Assembly (NCBI GenBank): GCA_045114665.1
Contig: JBGUKW010000063.1
Span: 1 to 5,325, forward strand
Reading direction: 5' to 3'
DNA: 5,325 nucleotides
Origin: CADAWZ01 sp045114665
Lineage (GTDB): Bacteria; Vulcanimicrobiota; CADAWZ01
The notes under the pieces are model-generated. The model did no database searches and was not told the origin of the DNA. It saw only the letters and a program-made list of their open reading frames with translations. The translations under genes and the position numbers were made by a program. Of this stretch, positions 1 to 4,820 are shown piece by piece; position 1 is the first letter of the stretch; each line of letters begins with the position of its first letter.

Positions 1-16
1 ATAATGCAAGTTTTTT

Positions 17-51
17 ATTTAAAATAAAGGCATTGAACCTTTATTTTAAAT
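17..51. repeat. Perfect 14-bp inverted repeat, 7-nt loop
   Basis: The arms are ATTTAAAATAAAGG (17-30) and CCTTTATTTTAAAT (38-51), separated by CATTGAA. They match perfectly. No T run follows the hairpin on either strand (the six Ts at 11-16 precede it on the + strand), so it does not read as a standard intrinsic terminator. It could be a cruciform, an mRNA 3'-end stabiliser or a protein-binding dyad. Confidence 0.75.
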
Positions 52-98
52 GCACCTTATATCCCCATAAATAAATTTAGGGGCATTTCGGTGCATTT
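48..98. repeat. Nested inverted repeats (two-tier hairpin)
   Basis: The outer arms AAATGCACC (48-56) and GGTGCATTT (90-98) are perfectly complementary over 9 bp. Inside them a second stem pairs CCCC (63-66) with GGGG (80-83) and continues through TAAA (68-71) with TTTA (76-79) if A67 is bulged. The result is a stacked stem, internal loop and inner stem. The outer 5' arm shares bases 48-51 with the 3' arm of the preceding hairpin, so the two cannot both form completely. Confidence 0.65.
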
Positions 99-102
99 CG
101 GT
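83..102 (+). repeat. Tandem direct repeat, 2 x 10 bp
   Basis: GCATTTCGGT occurs twice with no spacer, at 83-92 and 93-102. The period is close to one helical turn, so a protein could contact both copies on the same face of the DNA. The second copy supplies the 3' arm of the nested inverted repeat. A chance slippage duplication is equally possible. Confidence 0.7.
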
Positions 103-168
103 AAAATATATTTTTTAGAAGGAAAATATTTGTAATTATAGAAAAGTTATTTTTATGAAAACTAAATA

Positions 169-190
169 TCACAAATCGATCGATTTGTGA
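169..190. repeat. Perfect 22-bp palindrome without spacer
   Basis: The half site TCACAAATCGA (169-179) is followed directly by its exact reverse complement TCGATTTGTGA (180-190). A zero-spacer palindrome of this length is typical of operators bound by dimeric regulators, or of cruciform and recombination sites. It lies about 40 bp before the terminator and 170 bp before the lipoprotein start, so no regulated promoter can be assigned. The half-site order (TCACA outward, TGTGA inward) is the reverse of a CRP site. Confidence 0.75.
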
Positions 191-231
191 AGCAATTATT
201 CTCTGTTTAGGGAAAAATTAATATTAAAGTC

Positions 232-274
232 AATCGAGGCTTTCGCCAATAAGGCGAAAGCCTCGATTTTTTTT
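232..274 (+). terminator. Strong intrinsic terminator
   Basis: A perfect 16-bp stem pairs AATCGAGGCTTTCGCC (232-247) with GGCGAAAGCCTCGATT (253-268) around an AATAA loop, and an eight-T run covers 267-274. The stem is far richer in G+C than its surroundings. On the minus strand no T run follows, so it acts on rightward transcripts. It ends a transcript entering from the left, separates it from the lipoprotein gene, and implies that the latter has its own promoter within 275-358. Confidence 0.93.
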
Positions 275-314
275 GAAAAATTGATTATGTTAACATTTTT
301 GTAACATTTCTATT

Positions 315-358
315 TTTCAACTTTCTGCTCAAAATTTATTATGGAGGTTTGAGGTTCT
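315..358 (+). promoter_or_regulatory. Tentative promoter and double Shine-Dalgarno of the LRR lipoprotein gene
   Basis: TTTCAA (315-320) and TATTAT (337-342) are 16 bases apart and could be -35 and -10 boxes, but this would give a leader of only a few bases. Another option uses TTAACA (290-295) with TATTTT (311-316). Two purine motifs precede the ATG at 359: GGAGG (343-347, 11 bases away) and GAGG (351-354, 4 bases away). Neither spacing is ideal, but together they support this start. The word TAACATTT occurs at 291-298 and 302-309, one helical turn apart. Confidence 0.35.
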
Positions 359-1795
359 ATGAAAAAACTACTAAAATTCACTTATTTGTTCTTATGCCTT
401 CTAATCATAGGAACATTTACTGTCGCATGTGGTGGCGGAGGAGGTGGTTCTTCTTCTGGCGGTGGATTTGGATATTTTCCAACAAATCCAGATACAAATC
501 CTATTATAAATCCAACAAACAAAACAGTTACACTCAATGACGAAATTTTACAGCAACTTTACGAACTCGGAATTATTAATAGTGCAGACAAAAGAGAATT
601 AACTTCTATCAATATTCCTGCTACATATACATATAATGGAACTACATATACTATAACTGCCATTGGTGATTATGCTTTTGCTATCACTGAAAATAAATCA
701 AAAAATCTCACAAAAGATTTAGCTGTTACAGAAAACAATACAACATTAACAAGTGTTACAATACCTGCAACTGTTACTAAAATTGGAAAAGGAGCATTTT
801 TTGGTTGTACTGAACTTGAAAACCTAACAATTCCTGATACTGTTACAGAAATTGGATCAAATGCTTTCTACAATGTTCCAAAAATTACTTATAATGGAAA
901 TGCTGAAGGAGCTGTAAATGGTTGGGGTTCTGCAAATGTAAACAGTGATAATTACACAGAAATTGAACTTGACAGCGAAACAATAGAAAGACTTACATCA
1001 CTTGAAATTTTTGAAACAGATGATCTTGGAAGAAGAACTGATGTTATAATTCCTTCTATTTTTGAATACAATGGCACTAAATATAAAATCACTAAAATTG
1101 CACAAGAAGCATTTAAAAATAATACAACCCTTACAAGCGTAATAATTCCAAATTCCGTTACAGAGATTGGAAATGGAGCTTTTTCTGGTTGTACTTCATT
1201 GGAAACAGTAATAATTGGAGATGGAGTAAAAGATCTCGGAAAAATAACAACTGATGGTTCAGGACTTCCCATAAGTTCTGAACATTGGAGCATATTCAGT
1301 GATTGTACTTCATTAAAAAATGCTATCATTGGAAAAAGTGTTGAAAGTATATGCGGTTATACTTTTAAAAATTGTACTTCACTGGAAAGTATTGAAATTC
1401 CTGACAATGTAAAATACATAGGATATTTTTGCTTTTATAATTGCACATCATTAAAAGAGCTTCCTATTGGAAACGGAGTTGAAACTATTGGATATTCAGC
1501 ATTTGGTACTAATGCCACAAATGTTGCTTTTTCATTCGAAAATATAACAATTCCTGACAGTGTAAAAAAAATTGAACCTTACGCTTTCTGTTACTGTACA
1601 TCATTAAAAAAAGTTACATTTGGAAGCGGTATTGAAACTATAGGTTATTCTGCTTTCGGTTACTGTACATCTCTTGAAATAACAATCCCTGACAGTGTAA
1701 CAACTATAGGGGATTATGCTTTCTACAATGTACCTCACATTTACTATAATGGTACTGCTGAAGGATCACCTTGGGGAGCATTAGCTATTAACTAA
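359..1795 (+). CDS. BspA-like leucine-rich-repeat (LRR_5) surface lipoprotein
   Basis: The protein has 478 residues. Residues 1-23 form a lipoprotein signal peptide (MKKLLK, then a hydrophobic core) ending in TVA before Cys24, a loose lipobox of the kind spirochaetes tolerate. A flexible Gly/Ser linker follows (25-36). From about residue 59 to the end it is made of LRR_5 (BspA/TpLRR) repeats of the form CTSLxxIxIPDSVxxIGxxAF, about ten copies by eye. The product is expected to be lipid-anchored and exposed at the cell surface or in the periplasm. Family members bind host matrix proteins or other cells, but the ligand here cannot be told from sequence. Two segments repeat the same architecture (residues 59-192 and 204-478), each closing with a FYNVPxIxYNGxAEG motif and a Trp-Gly pair. 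One late repeat (near residue 440) is about one residue short. The gene appears monocistronic, between the terminators at 232-274 and 1924-1972. Confidence 0.93.
   Translation: MKKLLKFTYLFLCLLIIGTFTVACGGGGGGSSSGGGFGYFPTNPDTNPIINPTNKTVTLNDEILQQLYELGIINSADKRELTSINIPATYTYNGTTYTITAIGDYAFAITENKSKNLTKDLAVTENNTTLTSVTIPATVTKIGKGAFFGCTELENLTIPDTVTEIGSNAFYNVPKITYNGNAEGAVNGWGSANVNSDNYTEIELDSETIERLTSLEIFETDDLGRRTDVIIPSIFEYNGTKYKITKIAQEAFKNNTTLTSVIIPNSVTEIGNGAFSGCTSLETVIIGDGVKDLGKITTDGSGLPISSEHWSIFSDCTSLKNAIIGKSVESICGYTFKNCTSLESIEIPDNVKYIGYFCFYNCTSLKELPIGNGVETIGYSAFGTNATNVAFSFENITIPDSVKKIEPYAFCYCTSLKKVTFGSGIETIGYSAFGYCTSLEITIPDSVTTIGDYAFYNVPHIYYNGTAEGSPWGALAIN
533..1792 (+). repeat. LRR_5 coding repeats in two duplicated blocks
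   Basis: Block A (533-934) and block B (968-1792) begin alike: a helix-like EILQQL or ETIERL segment, then a YNGTxYxITxIxxxAF stretch, then NTTLTSVxIPxxVTxIGxGAF. Both finish with FYNVP...YNG.AEG (from 866 and from 1721). Block B contains about six extra repeat units. Within it, repeats with IPD and repeats with G(D/N/S)G at the turn partly alternate. One unit carries an insertion around residues 290-315 (KITTDGSGLPISSEHW). Confidence 0.8.
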
Positions 1796-1834
1796 TAAAA
1801 AAAAATTACTTCAAATTTTGATTTTATTTGACGC

Positions 1835-1938
1835 AAAAAATATCTACTAAATTTAAATTTTAGCTGTTAATAAGAAATGTGTTGTGAAAAAATATCTACT
1901 AAATTTAAATTTTAGCTGTTAATAAAAAATGTGTTGTG
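1835..1938 (+). repeat. Tandem 52-bp duplication, 51/52 identical
   Basis: Copy 1 (1835-1886) and copy 2 (1887-1938) are adjacent and differ only at G1874 versus A1926. Each begins AAAAAATATCTACTAAAT and ends ATGTGTTGTG. The near identity indicates a recent duplication. The last bases of copy 2 form most of the 5' arm of the terminator, so copy 1 carries a second, spare version of that arm (about 1872-1888). Confidence 0.92.
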
Positions 1939-1990
1939 AAATGTTGAAAAATACATTCACAGCACATTTTTTATTTTCTTTTTTTTCCCT
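1924..1990. terminator. Bidirectional intrinsic terminator after the LRR gene
   Basis: The arm 1924-1940 (AAAAAATGTGTTGTGAA) pairs with 1956-1972 (TTCACAGCACATTTTTT) over 17 positions, with one G-T wobble at 1934/1962. TGT (1942-1944) can add pairs with ACA (1953-1955). On the + strand the hairpin runs into a T-rich tract to about 1990. On the minus strand it also ends in six Ts, so it could stop leftward transcripts as well. It lies about 130 bases after the lipoprotein stop, giving a long 3' untranslated region that contains the 52-bp repeats. Confidence 0.85.
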
Positions 1991-2145
1991 TACCTACTTC
2001 CAAATTTTCACAAAACAGACTCTTTCCAAAAAATCAATCTCTCTCACTACAAAATTAAACATATCATCTCTTTTGTTTTTTCTTTATATTTTACTCTTCA
2101 GCAGTTCGCCAAAGAATATTTGGAAGAAGTAAGGATAATAATTCG
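1973..2145. other. Intergenic region; purine-rich on the minus strand, no supported gene
   Basis: The + strand here is strongly pyrimidine-rich (many CT, TTCC and CTTT runs), opposite to the purine-rich + strand of the confident genes. Read on the minus strand it resembles coding sequence in composition, but it is broken by stops in all frames. The best reading is a 22-codon ORF at 1994-2062 on the minus strand (starts MFNFVVREIDF), preceded by AAGAGATGAT and ending just before the bidirectional terminator. It may be a decayed gene or a small transcript; the evidence is compositional only. Confidence 0.3.
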
Positions 2146-2165
2146 TTTCTAAATGGATTTAGAAA
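2146..2165. promoter_or_regulatory. Dyad upstream of a promoter, possible regulator site
   Basis: TTTCTAAAT (2146-2154) and ATTTAGAAA (2157-2165) form a perfect 9-bp inverted repeat separated by GG. It ends six bases before the TTGACA box at 2172, a usual place for an activator or repressor site. It could also form a short hairpin, but no T run follows, so a terminator is unlikely. I do not recognise it as a known operator family. Confidence 0.45.
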
Positions 2166-2171
2166 GTAAAA

Positions 2172-2212
2172 TTGACAAAAGCACTTGTATTTTATTTTGT
2201 ATGTGATAAAAT
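2172..2212 (+). promoter_or_regulatory. Probable sigma-70-type promoter of the secreted-protein gene
   Basis: A consensus TTGACA lies at 2172-2177. Its possible -10 partner TATTTT (2193-2198) is 15 bases away, which is short. Alternatively TTGTAT (2185-2190) pairs with TAAAAT (2207-2212) at a spacing of 16. Either arrangement would give a leader of roughly 45-60 bases to the ATG at 2263. Which one is used cannot be decided from sequence. Confidence 0.5.
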
Positions 2213-2228
2213 AATGCAGAGAAAAATT
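2208..2228 (+). repeat. 21-bp direct repeat, left copy
   Basis: This 21-bp segment (core ATAATGCAGAGAAAAATT, 2211-2228) is identical to 2838-2858. The two copies bracket the small secreted-protein gene. The left copy lies in the leader between promoter and start codon. Confidence 0.85.
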
Positions 2229-2262
2229 CTTTCAAATTTTAAAAAATAAAGGAACTAAAATA

Positions 2263-2844
2263 ATGGTGAAAAATAGGAAATATATCTTTATATTTATATT
2301 TATATTTATATTTATATTTATTTTTTTATTTTTATCCATTTCAATAACAGAAGCATTTGCAGATAAATATTATTATGACTATGATGATACCCAATCAACA
2401 GATACTGGTTATTGGGATGCTTATGGAGAAGACCGTCCAAACAAACCTTTTTTTGATAGTTGGGATACTTCAACAGTTAATGTAAAAAAGAATAGCAATG
2501 TATCTTTTGCATTTGATTTGATAAAAAATGATGATCGTAGTATAATTATTGGCAATTCTGAAACAGAAAGAATTGAAAGAGTATATAACAATCCCAAAGA
2601 ATACTACGGAACAATATTAAAAATGACTGGATATGTTGAAAGTAGTCCTCGAACTCTCTATTGGGATATGTTTACAACAGTTTGTGAAGTAAAAATAACT
2701 GTTGATTCAGTTCCAGTAGATGTTATAATTATTTCGCCTTCTTCAATAAGATTAGCAGACAGAATAACTGTTTATGGCTATCCATGTGGTATTTTATATG
2801 GCGGATTTTCAAAATATTTGCAAATAGTTGGAATAAAAAAATAA
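2263..2844 (+). CDS. Secreted protein of unknown function, possible OB-fold domain
   Basis: The protein has 193 residues. It starts with a Sec signal peptide: MVKNRK, a long hydrophobic core made of alternating Ile and Phe (residues 8-21), and an AFA site predicting cleavage after Ala33. AAAGGA (2248-2253) lies nine bases before the ATG; a GTG follows directly and is the only nearby alternative. The mature N-terminus is Tyr- and Asp-rich (about 34-70). From about residue 100, a stretch of the form NNPKEYYGTILKMTGYVES, ending with ADRITVYGYPCG, resembles OB-fold proteins with the pattern NPxxYxGxxxxxxGxV...GDxVxVyG. That resemblance is my inference and assigns no activity. It has two cysteines in the mature part and no lipobox, so it is probably periplasmic or released. 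The gene stands alone, with its own promoter candidate. Confidence 0.82.
   Translation: MVKNRKYIFIFIFIFIFIFIFLFLSISITEAFADKYYYDYDDTQSTDTGYWDAYGEDRPNKPFFDSWDTSTVNVKKNSNVSFAFDLIKNDDRSIIIGNSETERIERVYNNPKEYYGTILKMTGYVESSPRTLYWDMFTTVCEVKITVDSVPVDVIIISPSSIRLADRITVYGYPCGILYGGFSKYLQIVGIKK
2287..2322 (+). repeat. TTTATA hexanucleotide microsatellite in a signal peptide
   Basis: Five perfect TTTATA units (2287-2316) and a sixth imperfect one (TTTATT, 2317-2322) encode the Phe-Ile repeats of the signal peptide. The unit is six bases, so gain or loss of copies keeps the reading frame and changes the hydrophobic core by two residues per unit. The effect would be graded export rather than on/off phase switching. 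Confidence 0.9.
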
Positions 2845-2858
2845 TGCAGAGAAAAATT
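2838..2858 (+). repeat. 21-bp direct repeat, right copy
   Basis: Identical to 2208-2228, 630 bp downstream in the same orientation. It overlaps the last lysine codons and the TAA stop (2842-2844) of the secreted-protein gene. Recombination between the copies would remove almost exactly that gene and leave its promoter facing nifU. Confidence 0.85.
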
Positions 2859-2868
2859 TAATTTCTTT

Positions 2869-2971
2869 TTGAATCCATTTTTTAAAAAAGTTATCTATAT
2901 AAACGAGAAAAGCAAAATTTTTGCATACAATCATCAATAAAAATTGAAAAATCCTGACAAAATATAAGGAG
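2869..2971 (+). promoter_or_regulatory. Tentative nifUS promoter and ribosome binding site
   Basis: TTGAAT (2869-2874) and TATCTA (2892-2897) are 17 apart; TATATA and TATAAA follow directly at 2896-2903. AAGGAG (2966-2971) lies ten bases before the nifU ATG and sets the start. A small dyad, GCAAAA-T-TTTTGC (2912-2924), lies between them in the leader. Only a very weak hairpin (5 bp, 2850-2866, then five Ts) separates this region from the preceding gene, so read-through is possible. I see no convincing IscR-like site. Confidence 0.4.
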
Positions 2972-2981
2972 AAATAACAAA

Positions 2982-3608
2982 ATGGCTTGGGATTATACAG
3001 AAAAACTTAAAGATCATTTTTTCAATCCACGCAATGTACTCAAAGAATCAGAAGAAAGCTATAATGCAGATGGCGTTGGAGAAGTCGGCAACATCAAATG
3101 TGGCGATATGATGAGATTTTACATAAAAGTTGAAGAAAAAGACGGAAAAGACATTATAAAAGACTGCAAATGGAAAACATATGGCTGTGCTTCTGCAATA
3201 GGCAGTACATCTGTTCTTTCAGAAATGGTAACTGGAATGCCAATAGAAGAGGCTGTAAAAGTTACTCCAAAAGATATTGTAGCCGTCCTCGGTGGAATTC
3301 CTGAACAAAAATTTCACTGTTCAGTATTAGGAGACAAAGCACTTAGAGCAGCAATCGAAAATTATTACGAAACACACGGAAAAGCTAATAAAATCTTCTG
3401 GAAAAGGAGAGAAATCATCTGTTCTTGTTTAGATGTTGACAGAGCCGAAATCGAATCACTTTTCTATAATGACAATGTAAAGACATTTGAAGAACTTCAA
3501 GACAAGACAAAACTTGGAACAAGCTGTGGACAATGTATTGAAAAAGCAAAGGCACTTCTCAAAGAATTGAACGAATCCACATCTTGCTCAATAGTTGAAG
3601 AAAAATAA
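2982..3608 (+). CDS. nifU: Iron-sulfur cluster scaffold NifU (IscU-like domain plus [2Fe-2S] BFD domain)
   Basis: This cytoplasmic scaffold assembles [Fe-S] clusters from sulfur supplied by NifS and passes them to apoproteins. Residues 1 to about 130 are the NifU_N/IscU domain, with the three ligand cysteines Cys40 (KCGD), Cys69 (YGCAS) and Cys113 (FHCSV) and the conserved Asp42. Residues about 144-196 are a BFD-like [2Fe-2S] domain with Cys147-x-Cys149 and Cys182-x-x-Cys185. At 208 residues it lacks the C-terminal Nfu-type domain of the classical three-domain Azotobacter NifU. The LPPVK motif that IscU uses to bind the HscA chaperone is replaced by IPEQK (106-110), as expected for NIF-type scaffolds that do not depend on HscA/HscB. 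The nifS start lies 12 bases downstream, which indicates co-transcription. No nif structural genes are in view, so a general role in Fe-S maturation is the likelier reading. Confidence 0.96.
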   Translation: MAWDYTEKLKDHFFNPRNVLKESEESYNADGVGEVGNIKCGDMMRFYIKVEEKDGKDIIKDCKWKTYGCASAIGSTSVLSEMVTGMPIEEAVKVTPKDIVAVLGGIPEQKFHCSVLGDKALRAAIENYYETHGKANKIFWKRREIICSCLDVDRAEIESLFYNDNVKTFEELQDKTKLGTSCGQCIEKAKALLKELNESTSCSIVEEK

Positions 3609-3620
3609 CGGAGTGAACAA

Positions 3621-4787
3621 ATGGAAAAAAGAATTTATCTTGACAACAATGCCACAACTCAAATAGCTCCTGAAGTAAAAGAAACTATAGAAGAGGCAAT
3701 CGATCTATTTGGAAATCCTTCAAGCCACGGAAAACATGGGCAAATAGCAAGAAAAAAAGTTGAAGAAGCAAGAAAAAAAGTTGCTGAATTTTTGAATGCC
3801 GAACCTGAAGAAATATTATTCACAGGTGGCGGTTCAGAATCTGACAACACAGTTTTAAAAGATTTACTTTTCAAAAAAATTGAAAATCCAAATAAAGAGA
3901 TTTCAATAATAACTTCACCTGTAGAACACCCAGCAATTCTCGAAACTTGCAGAGATTTAGAAAAATTTGGAATAAATACAAAATATCTTCCAATGTACGA
4001 AAGTGGAATAGTAAAAGCTGAAGACCTAAAGATGATGATAAATCCTGAAACGGCTCTTGTTTCTGTTATGTATGCAAACAATGAAACAGGAACAATAATG
4101 CCAATAAAGGAAATGGCAAAAGTAGCACATGAACACGGAGTTCTTTTCCACACAGACGCTGTGCAAGTTGCTGGCAAATTGAAAATTGATGTTAAAGATC
4201 TCGATGTAGATTTTCTTTCACTTTCGGGTCATAAAATGTATGCACCAAAAGGAGTCGGAGTTCTCTATATCAAAAAAGGTCATAAACTCTCTCGCCTAAT
4301 TTCAGGAGGTCATCAAGAAAGCGGAAGAAGAGCAGGTACAGAAAACACATTAGGCATAATTGCACTTGGAAAAGCTGCAGAAATTGCAATGCGTGACATA
4401 TCTTCTGAAGAAGAAAAAATAAGAAAAATGAGAGACCGCCTCGAAAAAGGTCTTTTGGAAAAAATACCCTACTCTTATATAAATGGCGATAGAGAAAACA
4501 GGGTATATAATACGATAAATATTTCATTTGATTTAATCGAAGGCGAAGCCATTTTGTATCTATTGGATCATTTGGGCATTGAAGTATCAACAGGATCAGC
4601 CTGTAGCTCAGGCGATTTGAACCCTTCACATGTACTCAATGCAATGAAATTGCCAACAGAGAGAATGCACAGTTCGATAAGAATCAGCTTTGGCAAATTC
4701 AATACAGAAGAAGAAGTTGACTATGTGCTTGAAAACTTCCCAAAGGTAATTTCTACATTGAGGGAAATGTCCCCATTCTCGAAATAA
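3621..4787 (+). CDS. nifS: Cysteine desulfurase NifS (group I, PLP-dependent)
   Basis: The enzyme converts L-cysteine to L-alanine and carries the released sulfur as a persulfide to the NifU scaffold. The 388 residues match the family length. Visible landmarks are the N-terminal YLDNNATT, His103 (SPVEHP), which stacks on the PLP ring, Asp179 and Gln182 (HTDAVQ), Lys205 in SGHK forming the Schiff base, and catalytic Cys328 in STGSACSSG on the long loop typical of group I enzymes. The C-terminus (EEEVDYVLENFP...REMSP) is like NifS rather than the longer IscS tail. GGAG (3610-3613) lies seven bases before the ATG, just after the nifU stop. Nothing essential appears missing. Because it sits with the BFD-containing NifU, I name it NifS rather than IscS; the split is by partner, not chemistry. 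Confidence 0.97.
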   Translation: MEKRIYLDNNATTQIAPEVKETIEEAIDLFGNPSSHGKHGQIARKKVEEARKKVAEFLNAEPEEILFTGGGSESDNTVLKDLLFKKIENPNKEISIITSPVEHPAILETCRDLEKFGINTKYLPMYESGIVKAEDLKMMINPETALVSVMYANNETGTIMPIKEMAKVAHEHGVLFHTDAVQVAGKLKIDVKDLDVDFLSLSGHKMYAPKGVGVLYIKKGHKLSRLISGGHQESGRRAGTENTLGIIALGKAAEIAMRDISSEEEKIRKMRDRLEKGLLEKIPYSYINGDRENRVYNTINISFDLIEGEAILYLLDHLGIEVSTGSACSSGDLNPSHVLNAMKLPTERMHSSIRISFGKFNTEEEVDYVLENFPKVISTLREMSPFSK

Positions 4788-4820
4788 AGCAAGAGAAAAA
4801 GGAAGAGAAAGGAAATAAAA

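Larger units (their letters stand above)
1..231. other. Intergenic region rich in inverted repeats, no gene
   Basis: I see no supportable coding sequence here. All three + frames meet stops early, and the frame open from the left edge stops at 72-74 without looking coding. The stretch contains a perfect 14-bp inverted repeat, a second nested inverted repeat, a tandem 10-mer and a 22-bp palindrome, and ends at a strong intrinsic terminator. It may be the 3' untranslated tail of a gene left of the window, or a separate small structured RNA. A weak promoter-like pair (TTGAAC at 33-38 and TTATAT at 57-62, 18 apart) overlaps the hairpins, but I would not rely on it. Confidence 0.5.

Noticed and set aside
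48..102. Integron attC-like site, because some treponemes carry integrons and the region forms a nested hairpin
   Set aside because: I see no RYYYAAC/GTTRRRY core pair at the hairpin ends, and no cassette-like arrangement follows.
155..190. 11-codon ORF (MKTKYHKSIDL) ending at the edge of the palindrome
   Set aside because: The only good purine motif (AGAAGGA, about 117-123) is about 30 bases upstream of the ATG, and the ORF runs through the palindrome. It is not supported as a leader peptide.
169..190. CRP/FNR-family binding site
   Set aside because: The half sites are in the reverse order (TCACA...TGTGA) with an interrupted centre unlike the consensus TGTGA-N6-TCACA.
349..540. 63-codon ORF overlapping the start of the lipoprotein gene
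   Set aside because: It is an out-of-frame reading of the signal peptide and Gly/Ser linker with Arg/Trp-rich nonsense.
1835..1938. Start of a CRISPR array
   Set aside because: The copies are directly adjacent with no spacers, there are only two of them, and no cas genes are near.
1929..2132. 67-codon + strand ORF with hydrophobic, Ser/Phe/Leu-rich product
   Set aside because: It starts inside the terminator hairpin, has no ribosome binding site, and its composition is just the pyrimidine-rich strand of an intergenic region.
2850..2870. Terminator after the secreted-protein gene
   Set aside because: The stem is only 5 bp with one G-C pair; too weak to call despite the following five Ts.
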